Shown here piece after piece: positions 42,641-51,489 of a stretch of DNA of 64,000 nucleotides. Below the pieces are notes generated by a model. That model did no database searches and had not been told where the DNA came from. It saw only the letters and a program-made list of their open reading frames with translations. Source of the DNA: Anabaena sp. WA102 (GTDB taxonomy: Bacteria; Cyanobacteriota; Cyanobacteriia; Cyanobacteriales; Nostocaceae); the NCBI RefSeq assembly GCF_001277295.1, contig NZ_CP011456.1, positions 434,001-498,000 on the forward strand, read 5' to 3'. The translations under genes were made by a program, and so were the position numbers. How positions within the stretch are numbered: position 1 is the first letter of the stretch; each line of letters starts with the position of its first letter.

Positions 42641-43919
42641 TCACAGCCGCAACTTGATAAACCCGTTCAGCAACTTTTGCTAAACGCTGCATACCAATAG
42701 TAATTTCCTCATCACTACCAGTTAAACTGATTCGCAGACATTGGTGTTTGTGTTCCCAGTCCTCCTTTAAACCAGGGAAGAAACTACTACCAGGAACAAC
42801 AATCACACCCACTTTCTTTAATTCCTGGTAAAATTCCCAATCAGTCATGGGTAAATCTTGCAACCACAACCAGCCAAAAATCGCCCCTTCACCACGATGT
42901 AAGAACCAGGGTATATTCTTAGGCATTGCTGCTTCTAGGGTACTTTCTAAGACATCAAACTTTTGCTGATAGAAAGGACGAATCACATTTTCCGCGATAT
43001 TTGCTAATGTACCTGATTCTATCGCTCTTGCTGCGATCGCTTGACCATATCGAGAAGAATGAATTCCCACATTAGTTTGGAAACATTCCAAAACTTGAAT
43101 TAGGTTTTCATCTCCAATGGCTACCCCAATCCGTTCTCCAGGCAAACCTGCTTTTGATAAACTCATACAGTGGAGAATATTTTCCCCAAATACCGGAGTC
43201 ATTTCTGTAAAATTCAAAGCTGGGAAAGGAGGTGCATAAGCCGAGTCTATTAACACAGGTACATGATGCGGTGCTGCTAAATCCGTGATTTTATTCACTT
43301 CATCATTAGTTAAAACATTACCTGTTGGATTACAGGGACGGGAAAAGATCACACAACCAGTATTCTCTGTAATCGAGAGTTGGTTAAAATCAGGGCGATA
43401 TTTAAATCTGTGTGCGGCTGCATCAATATCTAGAGTAGGCTTATAAGCAACCAAAGCCTCTGGAAATAAACAAACACCACCGTAACCAGTATAATCTGGA
43501 CTTAAGGGCAGGACAATTTCCTTCAAACCGCCATTTTCAGTATAGCCACCAAAAGCGTTAGCGGCATAAAAATAGATAGTTTGACTACCCGCAGTAATTA
43601 AAATATTCCGCTCAGTTAAACTTAACCCATAACGCTGGTTAAAATCCTGAACAATCGCCTCAATTAGTGGTGAATAACCTTGACTAGAACCATAACGACA
43701 AACAACTTCACCATATTCAGAACTAGCTAATAAATCTGCCGTACAATCCCGCCATAACTGTTCTACCTCTGGTAAAATCAACGGATTGCCAGCGCTTAAA
43801 TTATATAATTCCTGTCCCTTACTAGCTCTGAGGGTTTCGTTAATATCTTTCATAATCGCTCTTACGCCAGTTAAGTTGGACATTTGAGCGCCAATTTTCG
43901 TAAGGGCAGGTTTTATCAT
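42633..43919 (-). CDS. avtA: Valine-pyruvate aminotransferase
   Basis: This class I PLP aminotransferase of about 428 residues interconverts valine and pyruvate with 2-oxoisovalerate and alanine. It shows LSAGNPLILPEVE, YGSSQGYSPLIEAI, SRPCNPTGNVLT, VLIDSAYAPPF and the PLP lysine in SLSKAGLPGERIG. ATG 43919 (MIKPALTKIGAQMSNLTGVR) is chosen over the earlier in-frame start at 44024 because it begins the conserved region. Its 3' end overlaps the rimM start, suggesting an operon. Confidence 0.9.
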   Translation of the reverse strand: MIKPALTKIGAQMSNLTGVRAIMKDINETLRASKGQELYNLSAGNPLILPEVEQLWRDCTADLLASSEYGEVVCRYGSSQGYSPLIEAIVQDFNQRYGLSLTERNILITAGSQTIYFYAANAFGGYTENGGLKEIVLPLSPDYTGYGGVCLFPEALVAYKPTLDIDAAAHRFKYRPDFNQLSITENTGCVIFSRPCNPTGNVLTNDEVNKITDLAAPHHVPVLIDSAYAPPFPALNFTEMTPVFGENILHCMSLSKAGLPGERIGVAIGDENLIQVLECFQTNVGIHSSRYGQAIAARAIESGTLANIAENVIRPFYQQKFDVLESTLEAAMPKNIPWFLHRGEGAIFGWLWLQDLPMTDWEFYQELKKVGVIVVPGSSFFPGLKEDWEHKHQCLRISLTGSDEEITIGMQRLAKVAERVYQVAAVSV

Positions 43920-44071
43920 GTTTGTTATAGACTGAATTAATCGCAAAAGTGGATAAGTGATTGGGTGGTTGCAGCTAAGACAAAATTTATTATAGTTGCC
44001 AAAACAGCGAATACCTTTAACCAATCTAAACTAATGAATGCGATTTTAACAAAATCTGATAGTTAATAAAG

Positions 44072-44097
44072 CCCCACCGATGAAAGTGGGGGGTTTC
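44072..44097. terminator. CCCCAC...GTGGGG hairpin between divergent genes
   Basis: A 6-bp GC stem (CCCCAC-CGATGAAA-GTGGGG) is followed by GGTTTCT. It lies between the starts of avtA and the dehydrogenase gene, where no transcript should end. It may be a remnant of a mobile-element end rather than a true terminator. Confidence 0.4.
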
Positions 44098-44221
44098 TCA
44101 TGTGATAGATACTAATGTACTATACAGAGAATAATTTGACAAGTAATTAAAAATTCTCCTCTGTAGCGACTCTGCGCCTCTGCGTGAGATAAAATTACCT
44201 AAATTCCCAAAGGAGAACCAA

Positions 44222-45331
44222 ATGGAAGTCAAAGCAGCAGTAGCTTACACCCCAGGTAAACCCCTGACAATTGAAACCGTACAATTAGCACCACCACAAG
44301 CAGGGGAAGTATTAATTGAGATTAAAGCCAGTGGGGTTTGTCATACTGATGCTTTTACCCTTTCCGGTGATGATCCTGAAGGCTTATTTCCGGCAATCTT
44401 AGGACATGAAGGCGCTGGTATAGTTATTGAAGTGGGGGCTGATGTCAAAAGTCTTAAACCTGGAGATCATGTAATTCCTTTATACACGCCTGAATGTCGG
44501 CAATGTGATTATTGCTTAAGCTTCAAAACCAATCTCTGTCAAGCAATTCGCGGCACACAAGGACAGGGTTTAATGCCTGATGGTACTAGCCGTTTTAGTA
44601 TTGGTGGCGACAGGATTCACCATTATATGGGTACATCCACCTTCGCTAATTATACGGTATTGCCAGAAATCGCCGTTGCCAAAATTCGGGAAGATGCGCC
44701 TTTCGATAAAGTTTGTTATATCGGTTGTGGTGTGACAACAGGAATTGGTGCAGTTATATATACAGCTAAAGTAGAACCAGGCGCAAACGTGGTAGTTTTC
44801 GGTTTGGGTGGAATTGGTTTAAATGTGATCCAAGGAGCGCGAATGGTGGGCGCAAATAAGATTATTGGTGTGGATATTAATCCCAAAAAACGCGAACTAG
44901 CTGAAAAATTTGGGATGACACATTTTGTCAATCCTCAAGAAGTTGCAGGTGATTTAGTTCCTTATTTGGTAGATTTAACAAAAGGTGGTGCTGATTATTC
45001 CTTTGAATGTATTGGTAACGTTAATACCATGCGTCAAGCATTAGAATGTTGTCATAAAGGTTGGGGTGTGAGTGTGATTATTGGTGTGGCTGGTGCGGGT
45101 AAAGAAATCAGCACTCGTCCCTTTCAATTAGTAACTGGAAGAGTTTGGAAAGGTTCGGCTTTTGGTGGTGCAAGAGGGCGGACAGATGTACCGAAAATAG
45201 TAGATTGGTATATGGATGGAAAGATTAATATTGATGATTTAATTACTCATGTGATGCCGATTGAAAGGATTAATGATGCTTTTGATTTGATGCATAGGGG
45301 GGAATCTATTCGGAGTGTGGTGACTTTTTAG
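44222..45331 (+). CDS. frmA: S-(hydroxymethyl)glutathione dehydrogenase (class III alcohol dehydrogenase)
   Basis: The 369-residue zinc enzyme oxidises the glutathione adduct of formaldehyde and can reduce S-nitrosoglutathione. Catalytic zinc ligands are in SGVCHTDAF and GHEGAGIV; the structural zinc has the four cysteines of CRQCDYCLSFKTNLC. The NAD site is VFGLGGIGLNVIQGA. GGAGAACC precedes ATG 44222. Length and motifs are full. Confidence 0.95.
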   Translation: MEVKAAVAYTPGKPLTIETVQLAPPQAGEVLIEIKASGVCHTDAFTLSGDDPEGLFPAILGHEGAGIVIEVGADVKSLKPGDHVIPLYTPECRQCDYCLSFKTNLCQAIRGTQGQGLMPDGTSRFSIGGDRIHHYMGTSTFANYTVLPEIAVAKIREDAPFDKVCYIGCGVTTGIGAVIYTAKVEPGANVVVFGLGGIGLNVIQGARMVGANKIIGVDINPKKRELAEKFGMTHFVNPQEVAGDLVPYLVDLTKGGADYSFECIGNVNTMRQALECCHKGWGVSVIIGVAGAGKEISTRPFQLVTGRVWKGSAFGGARGRTDVPKIVDWYMDGKINIDDLITHVMPIERINDAFDLMHRGESIRSVVTF

Positions 45332-45411
45332 GTTTTATGGCTCACGCAAAGGCGCAAAGGCGCAAAGGAAGAAAGAAGTTATAATTAATCCAAGGTTACT
45401 AGGTTTTAATT

Positions 45412-45684
45412 ATGCAGACACAAAAGGCGAAAGAATCCGCTGTAAACCTGAATGATCATCTTTATGAAACTGATTTTTACGCCTGGACTCAACAACAGGC
45501 TAATTTATTACTTTATCAGCAATGGCATCAAGTTGATTTAGATAATTTAATTGACGAAGTTGAATCTTTGGGGAGAAAGGAACGCCAAGAATTGAGAAAT
45601 CGTCTGAGTGTTTTAATTGGACATTTACTCAAGTGGGAATATCAATCATTAAAACGGAGTCGAGCGTTGCTGAATAAAGTATGA
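45412..45684 (+). pseudogene. DUF29 gene truncated by a MITE-like insertion
   Basis: The N-terminal DUF29 region is normal (DFYAWTQQQANLLLYQQWHQ, LDNLIDEVESLGRKERQEL, VLIGHLLKWEYQ), but after about 83 residues the frame runs into the end of a MITE-like copy (GCGTTGCTGAATAAAG). It stops there, at 90 residues instead of about 145. No continuation of the gene was found downstream. It was probably related to the intact DUF29 at 11788. Confidence 0.8.
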
Positions 45685-45754
45685 AATTGGAAAATTTAAC
45701 CTTTGCAACCTTAATTCTTTGCGCCTTTGCGCCTTTGCGTGAGACATATTCATA
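45663..45754. mobile_element. MITE-like element, degraded copy 4 (inverted)
   Basis: It is in reverse orientation to the other three: GCGTTGCTGAATAAAGTATG at the left, CTTTGCGCCTTTGCGTGAGA towards the right. The right inverted end is missing where IS200/IS605-like sequence begins. Confidence 0.75.
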
Positions 45755-46120
45755 AGAATACTCGGTAAGTGGGAAACTCACTGGCTTTAGCCCTGAGAGG
45801 GAAACGACACGAGCGGTTTTAACCACTGTGGATATTAAAATTGAAACCAGATTTTTGATTGGAATCTGGAAACCAACTCCCATTTCTGGGGTAATGTTAG
45901 CCTCGACCTGTTATAAGAGCTTGTTAGGCTTGCAACACTGTTCCAGTGACCTTAGAACTGTTTAATCACAAGCGACAGAGCAGGGAACTGGCTACGCATT
46001 CGGTGGGTGTCGTGACTCAAATAACGGCTACCCTTAGACTAAGCTTAGGGTGGTCTGGTCAGTACGGCTTGCTTGATTACTCTTGCAAGCCCAGTCCCTT
46101 TAGGGCTGGGTTACTGACTC
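45755..46120. mobile_element. Remnant of an IS200/IS605-type right end
   Basis: The last part carries a stem-loop CCCAG-T-CCC/GGG-CTGGG (46090-46110) followed by TTACTGAC, which resembles the right-end hairpin of cyanobacterial IS200/IS605 elements. The preceding 150 bases are structured in the manner of a TnpB-associated RNA. No TnpA or TnpB catalytic motif is left; upstream frames (WKPTPISGV) may be the decayed TnpB tail. Confidence 0.5.
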
Positions 46121-47308
46121 TCCCAACTTTTCAAACAACTTCGCTAACATCACATTAGAAAATATAAAACCATCGGGATCGCTAAAATGCAACCTATCCC
46201 CAACAATCTTTACCCAACCCTGAGCAAAGTATGGTTGCAAACAGCTTTGAATTCTCTCAACTTGATGGTTGCCAAAGTTTGTTGCTAAGGAATTTAAACT
46301 GATTCCTTCGGCTAACCGTAACCCTAACATGAGAGTTTCTAACAAAACATCTGCCTTTGGTGTGACTTCACAATCAATCACAGCACCGTTTTTTAACCAT
46401 TGGTAATATTCCTGGGTTTTGCGGGGACGGGTGAAGCGTTTACCATAAATATAGCTGGCTGCACCCATACCAAAGCCATAATAGGGGCGATTTTGCCAAT
46501 AAACTCGATTATGCTGGCATTGATGTCCTGGTTGGGCATAATTGGAAATTTCGTAATGTTCGTACCCGGCATCAGTTAAGGTTTTTTGCCCCAATTGATA
46601 CATTTTGACTGTGGTTTCATCTGTGGGTAAGGGATGATCTCCCGGTTTGTAATAACGATTGAAGGCTGTTCCTGGTTCAATGGTCAGGTCATAGATGGAA
46701 ATGTGAGTTGGTGTGGCTGCTACTGCTTGGGTTAGGGAATCTTGCCATTGTTCTAAAGATTGATGCGGTAAGCCAGAAATCAAGTCTAAGCTAAATTCGG
46801 GAATCTCGACCTTGTGGATTAACTCTATAGCTGTAAAAATATCTACAAGGGAATGCGATCGCCCAGCAGTTTTTAACAATTCTTCTTGGAAAGCTTGGAC
46901 ACCCAAACTAACACGATTTACTCCTAAACTGCGATAACCAGCGATATGTGCGAAATCAAACGTCCCTGGGTCAATTTCCATGGAGATCTCTACCTTAGAG
47001 GCAATGCCAAATCGCTGTTCTAAGGTTGTCAATATAGATTGCAACTGTGCTGTAGATAATAACGAAGGAGTACCACCACCAAAAAAAATTGTTTCTAAAG
47101 GTTGACCATAAATTGGCGCAATTCTGATTTCCTGACATAAAACTTCAACATATTCGGCAATTGTCCCAGAATTTTCACCCCGTGAGCGATCGCCCACTAC
47201 AAATACCGGAAAATCGCAATAAAAACATCGTCGCCGACAAAAGGGAATATGTACATAAGCAGAACTGGGAATCCCCCAACCAACGTCTTTTTGAATCATT
47301 CTGATCAA
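46100..47308 (-). CDS. hemW: Radical SAM HemW (coproporphyrinogen III oxidase-like)
   Basis: The 402-residue protein has the radical SAM cluster motif CRRRCFYC (C24, C28, C31 counting from the first M), then FFGGGTPSLL, the cofactor region EISMEIDPGTFD, RVSLGVQAF and the C-terminal HemW domain. HemW proteins bind and deliver heme; true HemN has a different first motif with further cysteines. The C-terminal residues ESVTQP and the stop codon lie inside the IS200/IS605-like hairpin, so the insertion has supplied the end of the gene. A second M at residue 4 is an alternative start. Confidence 0.92.
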   Translation of the reverse strand: MIRMIQKDVGWGIPSSAYVHIPFCRRRCFYCDFPVFVVGDRSRGENSGTIAEYVEVLCQEIRIAPIYGQPLETIFFGGGTPSLLSTAQLQSILTTLEQRFGIASKVEISMEIDPGTFDFAHIAGYRSLGVNRVSLGVQAFQEELLKTAGRSHSLVDIFTAIELIHKVEIPEFSLDLISGLPHQSLEQWQDSLTQAVAATPTHISIYDLTIEPGTAFNRYYKPGDHPLPTDETTVKMYQLGQKTLTDAGYEHYEISNYAQPGHQCQHNRVYWQNRPYYGFGMGAASYIYGKRFTRPRKTQEYYQWLKNGAVIDCEVTPKADVLLETLMLGLRLAEGISLNSLATNFGNHQVERIQSCLQPYFAQGWVKIVGDRLHFSDPDGFIFSNVMLAKLFEKLGESVTQP

Positions 47309-47541
47309 TAGTGAAGTTAATTTGATTTGACTGTTAAAAATAATGAAAATGAGGAGTTGGTTTACAACTTTTTATCCTTTTTCCCTAAAAATAAAAATAA
47401 TATGCGATAAAAACCCTTTAGTTATAATGTTGGCATATTCTGTCTGCCTAAACAGCTAAGATCATTCCATCACTAAAAAGGACTCAAACAAGCATACTTT
47501 ACTCTATCGAATAAATATCGTTGTAGGAACACAACACAACC

Positions 47542-48618
47542 ATGCTGGATGTCATTATTATTCTCTCATTTATCTTGGCAGCGGCGGGGATAGGTTATTT
47601 CAGCACCGACCTACTCCCACCAGGTACTCTCACTGGAGTTACCAATTTAGATGCCTTACGCTTAATTCTAGCCGTCTTTGCTGCCATTATTGGTGGTGCA
47701 GTCGGGGTGAGTTTCCAGACTACATACCGCCGTCTAGAGTCACAAGTCCGGGAAATGCCCCTAGAAGTCATCTTAACCCGTGCTATTGGCTTAGTAATTG
47801 GGCTACTACTTGCCAATCTGATGTTAGCCCCGCTATTTTTATTACCCATTCCCACAGATTTTGGTTTTATTAAACCTCTTGTCGCCGTTGTTGGTAGTAT
47901 TATCCTCTCTGTTACAGGGATGAATTTGGCAGATACTCACGGACGAGGTTTGTTAAGATTAATTAACCCCAGTACTGTCGAAAGCATGGTTGTGGAAGGA
48001 ACTCTCAAACCTGCCAACACCAAAGTTTTAGATACTAGCTGTATTATAGACGGACGGATTGAAACATTACTAGAAACGGGATTTCTAGAAGGGTTAATTC
48101 TTGTCCCCCAATTTGTTTTACAAGAATTACAACAAGTAGCTGATGCTAGTAAAGACCAAAAACGGGTGAGAGGAAGAAGAGGACTAGAAATTCTTAACCG
48201 CATTCGAGAAACTTACCCAGAACGGATTTTAATTAACCCTGTAGACTATGAAGACACTTCTACTGTTGATGCTAAATTAGTCCGTTTTGCTCAAGAAATC
48301 AATGGCACATTACTTACCAATGATTACAATTTATCTAAAGTCGCCAGTGTACAAAAAGTCCCAGTTTTGAATGTTCACGATTTAGTAAATGCCGTCCGTC
48401 CGACCTATTTACCGGGTGATAATCTTGATTTGAAAATTCTCAAAGAAGGAAAAGAACCAACTCAAGGAATTGGCTATTTAGATGATGGCACAATGGTAGT
48501 AGTTGAAGAAGGTAGAGGTTATGTCGGTGGTGAATTGCGAGTAGTAGTTACCAGTGCTTTACAAACTTCTGCTGGAAGGATGATTTTTGCCAAACCCCAA
48601 GCTTCCGCATTAGCCTAA
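47542..48618 (+). CDS. PIN/TRAM domain membrane protein (YacL-like)
   Basis: The 358-residue protein has four hydrophobic helices in the first 135 residues, then a PIN nuclease domain (KVLDTSCIIDGRIETLLETG, LLTNDYNLSKVA with the acidic residues) and a C-terminal TRAM domain (LDDGTMVVVEEGRGYVGGEL). The arrangement is that of YacL-type membrane PIN-TRAM proteins, predicted RNases of unknown substrate, conserved across cyanobacteria. ATG 47542 opens the first helix. Confidence 0.9.
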   Translation: MLDVIIILSFILAAAGIGYFSTDLLPPGTLTGVTNLDALRLILAVFAAIIGGAVGVSFQTTYRRLESQVREMPLEVILTRAIGLVIGLLLANLMLAPLFLLPIPTDFGFIKPLVAVVGSIILSVTGMNLADTHGRGLLRLINPSTVESMVVEGTLKPANTKVLDTSCIIDGRIETLLETGFLEGLILVPQFVLQELQQVADASKDQKRVRGRRGLEILNRIRETYPERILINPVDYEDTSTVDAKLVRFAQEINGTLLTNDYNLSKVASVQKVPVLNVHDLVNAVRPTYLPGDNLDLKILKEGKEPTQGIGYLDDGTMVVVEEGRGYVGGELRVVVTSALQTSAGRMIFAKPQASALA

Positions 48619-48787
48619 GGAATATGGCACGGAAAATTAGAGTTAAATTATGTAAATCGGTGTGGGAAAACTGCACCGATTTTGTTGATTAAGCTGAATG
48701 CTTGTATTTGGCTGATCAATCTCAAACAGGGTATTGTTATCTAATTAATATTAGAATACGAATAGTAGTTGGTAAATAAATTTAGAT

Positions 48788-49168
48788 ATGAAGACCATCT
48801 TATCAAGTGAAAAAGCATTTATTATTCGGACTGAGCGAGGACTCACAATTGCGGGAACGCGCATCACCCTTTATGATGTAATAGATTTGATCAAGGCTCA
48901 GTATCCTCCGAAGTTAATTCGAGATAAATTCAATCTCACAGATGAACAAATTAGTGCAGCTTTATCTTACATTGACACAAATCATACTCAGGTAGAAGCT
49001 GAATATCAAGAAGTTCTACAAACTAGAGAAGAAATTTATCAATACTGGGAAGAACGTAACCGCGAACACTTTGCAAAAATGGCAGCAAAACCACAAAAGC
49101 CCGAAAAACAGGCTCTTTGGGCGAAACTTGAGGAGCAGAAAGCCCAACGTACCTCAATAAAGCCATGA
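48788..49168 (+). CDS. DUF433 antitoxin-like protein
   Basis: The 126-residue protein has the DUF433 helix-turn-helix pattern (RGLTIAGTRITLYDVIDLIK, KFNLTDEQISAALSYI), followed by a charged helical tail. DUF433 proteins are proposed antitoxins. Its last four bases ATGA contain the start of the next gene, the usual overlap of toxin-antitoxin operons. It would bind and regulate the operon promoter. Confidence 0.82.
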   Translation: MKTILSSEKAFIIRTERGLTIAGTRITLYDVIDLIKAQYPPKLIRDKFNLTDEQISAALSYIDTNHTQVEAEYQEVLQTREEIYQYWEERNREHFAKMAAKPQKPEKQALWAKLEEQKAQRTSIKP

Positions 49169-49557
49169 TATTTTTAGTGGATTACAATCTTGATGGATAC
49201 GCTGTAGTTTTGCTGGGAATCTTGGCGAAAAACGGTTGGCTTGAGTTACTATCTATTCGTTTTGTCACATTTCGAGAAGCGGATTTATCAATGGATAGTA
49301 ATGACCGCGCAGTTTGGTGTTATGCTCAAGCAAATCAAATGATGATCCTCACCGCTAATCGGAATATGAAAGGTGAGGATTCATTAGAACAAGTAATGCG
49401 TGAAGAAAATACACCAACTTCATTTCCTGTGATTACAATTGGGAATCTTGATCGCATTGACGAATATGATTATCGAGAACAATGTGTTGATCGTATAGTT
49501 GAGATTATCATAGATATTGATAATTATTTGGGAGTAGGTCGGCTTTTCATTCCATAA
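49165..49557 (+). CDS. PIN-like/DUF5615-type putative toxin
   Basis: The 130-residue protein starts MIFLVDYNLDGYAVVLLGIL, giving the early aspartate of PIN-like nucleases. SNDRAVWCYAQANQMMILTA is the second acidic region, and TANRNMKGEDS follows. This is the arrangement of PIN-like proteins that pair with DUF433. It overlaps the antitoxin gene by four bases (ATGA). RNase activity is inferred from family resemblance only. Confidence 0.75.
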   Translation: MIFLVDYNLDGYAVVLLGILAKNGWLELLSIRFVTFREADLSMDSNDRAVWCYAQANQMMILTANRNMKGEDSLEQVMREENTPTSFPVITIGNLDRIDEYDYREQCVDRIVEIIIDIDNYLGVGRLFIP

Positions 49558-49618
49558 ACATCATAAAACAGTCTCATTATTGCTTCAGTGTCAGATATCG
49601 GATATTCTCTGACTATCA

Positions 49619-50425
49619 TTATGGTGTTTTTACAGGTTTGATATTTTTGGCTTTATAAAATGTTTCTAAACTATCAGTATCACCGACAAAACGCCAATGC
49701 CAAGGTTCATAACTCACGCCTTGAAGATTATTTTTAGGAAAGGAAATTTCAAAACTAAACTTAGCCGCATTGGCTTGTAACCACTGATAAGCTTTGGTAT
49801 TATCAAAGTTGGCTTGGAGATTAGTTCCTGGGACTGTGCGATCGCCAACATCTACCGCATAACCTGTATGATGTTCACTATGATTTGGTGGTGCGCTGAG
49901 GGCAGCCCTTTCCGCCGGAGTTTGATTACGCTGTGCGCTTACACCAAAAAATAACTGCTTTTGCTCCTGTACAGACCGAAACCCAGAAATTGGTACTAAA
50001 ATTACACCTGCACTTCTCGCCGCTTGTACCATTGCTTGAAATTGAACAGCGGCAGTTTTTCGCATTCTGATTCTGCCGTCACTCGTAATTGGTGCTAATT
50101 CTGATGCTGGTGCTTCTGAGTATGGAAAATGTCCCAATACTGTATCATTATCATTATTGCTAACTGGGGTATTGGTAGCTACAGGTGTAGAACTAATTGG
50201 TGTAGCTACAGAATTAGCAGTTGGCTTAGGTGCCGTCAACGAGAACAAAAAACCACTGGTGATAGCCAGTAGCAAAAATCCTGTTAATCCACCTATAATT
50301 AAAATCACAGGTTGGACTTTGATCTTACTTCCTGCATCATCTGTATCACGTAAAGCCACTGGTATATCATCACCAGAGAGAGGGTAGGAATTGTGCGGTT
50401 TTTTAGGAAACCCAGCTTTATTCAA
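49619..50425 (-). CDS. D-alanyl-D-alanine carboxypeptidase (VanY/LdcB type)
   Basis: The 268-residue membrane-anchored peptidase has one helix near residues 38-60, a serine/threonine-rich linker, then the zinc M15B domain: ISGFRSVQEQKQLFF, SEHHTGYAVDVGD (H and D ligands) and EPWHWRFVG (catalytic E and H ligand). It trims peptidoglycan stem peptides in the periplasm. Length is normal. Confidence 0.92.
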   Translation of the reverse strand: MNKAGFPKKPHNSYPLSGDDIPVALRDTDDAGSKIKVQPVILIIGGLTGFLLLAITSGFLFSLTAPKPTANSVATPISSTPVATNTPVSNNDNDTVLGHFPYSEAPASELAPITSDGRIRMRKTAAVQFQAMVQAARSAGVILVPISGFRSVQEQKQLFFGVSAQRNQTPAERAALSAPPNHSEHHTGYAVDVGDRTVPGTNLQANFDNTKAYQWLQANAAKFSFEISFPKNNLQGVSYEPWHWRFVGDTDSLETFYKAKNIKPVKTP

Positions 50426-50490
50426 GTTTTTGCTCCTGTTTGTGTTTAATAGTTAGTTAGAGAAGAAATGAGTTTTTTTAATTCTTAATT

Positions 50491-51426
50491 TTGAATTATG
50501 GTGTAATTTTGATAAATCTTTTAGAACTATATATCAAGTTAGTGGGATTAATCCTAGTGGGATTTATACTGGGACGTAAATTACCTAACAATACTTCTAC
50601 TTACGTAGGTCAGTTTCTCTATTGGGTGGGAGTACCTATCAGTATTATTGGTTTTTTAATACAAACAGATTTATCAGGACAGATTTGGATTGCACCGATA
50701 ATAGCTCACTTGGCAATCTTTTTGGGGGCATTGTTAGCTTGGTTAAGAATCAAAGCCCAAGCCTATTTTACTCATTCAGTTCCCCCCACTACAACTCAAG
50801 GTAGTTTGATTCTAGCAGCAATGGTAGGTAATACAGGTTATCTGGGTTTTCCCATTACTTTAGCAATGGTAGGTAAAGAATATTTTGCCTGGGCTTTATT
50901 TTACGATATGTTGGGTTCGCTGTTTGGAGCTTATGGTTTAGGTGTGTTTCTTGCTGCTAAGTTTGGTAATAATATCCAAAATCAGATGCAAATAGCGAAG
51001 GTAATTTTGATTAATCCGGCTTTATGGAGTTTTGGATTTGGCTTATTATTGCATCAAGTTACCCTTCCCTCCCCAGTGGTATTTTGTTTGGAGAAATTGG
51101 CTTGGGGTGCAGTTGCCTTATCTTTGATGTTAATTGGTATGAGACTTTCCCAACTAAAATCTTGGCGGAAATTACCAGAAGCAGGGAGTAGTGTCTTCAT
51201 TAAAATGCTGTTAGTGCCGATGATTTTCGGCAGTATGCTGTCGCTGTTTGGGGTGACAGGTAATGCAGCACAGGTGATAGTTTTGCAAATGGGTATGCCT
51301 CCAGCTTTGGCTACATTGGTAATAGCAGAAACCTTTGATTTGGATAGAGATTTGGCTGTTACTGCGTTAGCTGTAGGGATGATAGTTTTGTTGTTTACTC
51401 TTCCTGTTTGGTTATGGTTGTTTTGA
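50491..51426 (+). CDS. AEC-family transporter
   Basis: The protein of about 311 residues has ten hydrophobic helices and the auxin-efflux-carrier pattern: GLILVGFILGRKLP at the start, MVGNTGYLGFPITLAMVG in the middle and MPPALATLVIAETFDLD near the end. It would move an organic anion across the cytoplasmic membrane. The start is TTG at 50491; no better initiator precedes the first helix. Confidence 0.85.
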   Translation: MNYGVILINLLELYIKLVGLILVGFILGRKLPNNTSTYVGQFLYWVGVPISIIGFLIQTDLSGQIWIAPIIAHLAIFLGALLAWLRIKAQAYFTHSVPPTTTQGSLILAAMVGNTGYLGFPITLAMVGKEYFAWALFYDMLGSLFGAYGLGVFLAAKFGNNIQNQMQIAKVILINPALWSFGFGLLLHQVTLPSPVVFCLEKLAWGAVALSLMLIGMRLSQLKSWRKLPEAGSSVFIKMLLVPMIFGSMLSLFGVTGNAAQVIVLQMGMPPALATLVIAETFDLDRDLAVTALAVGMIVLLFTLPVWLWLF

Positions 51427-51489
51427 AAATAAGTATCTTACCTGTACCCAACTCTGGGATGATGTATTAAAAACAATTCTAATCGCTCA

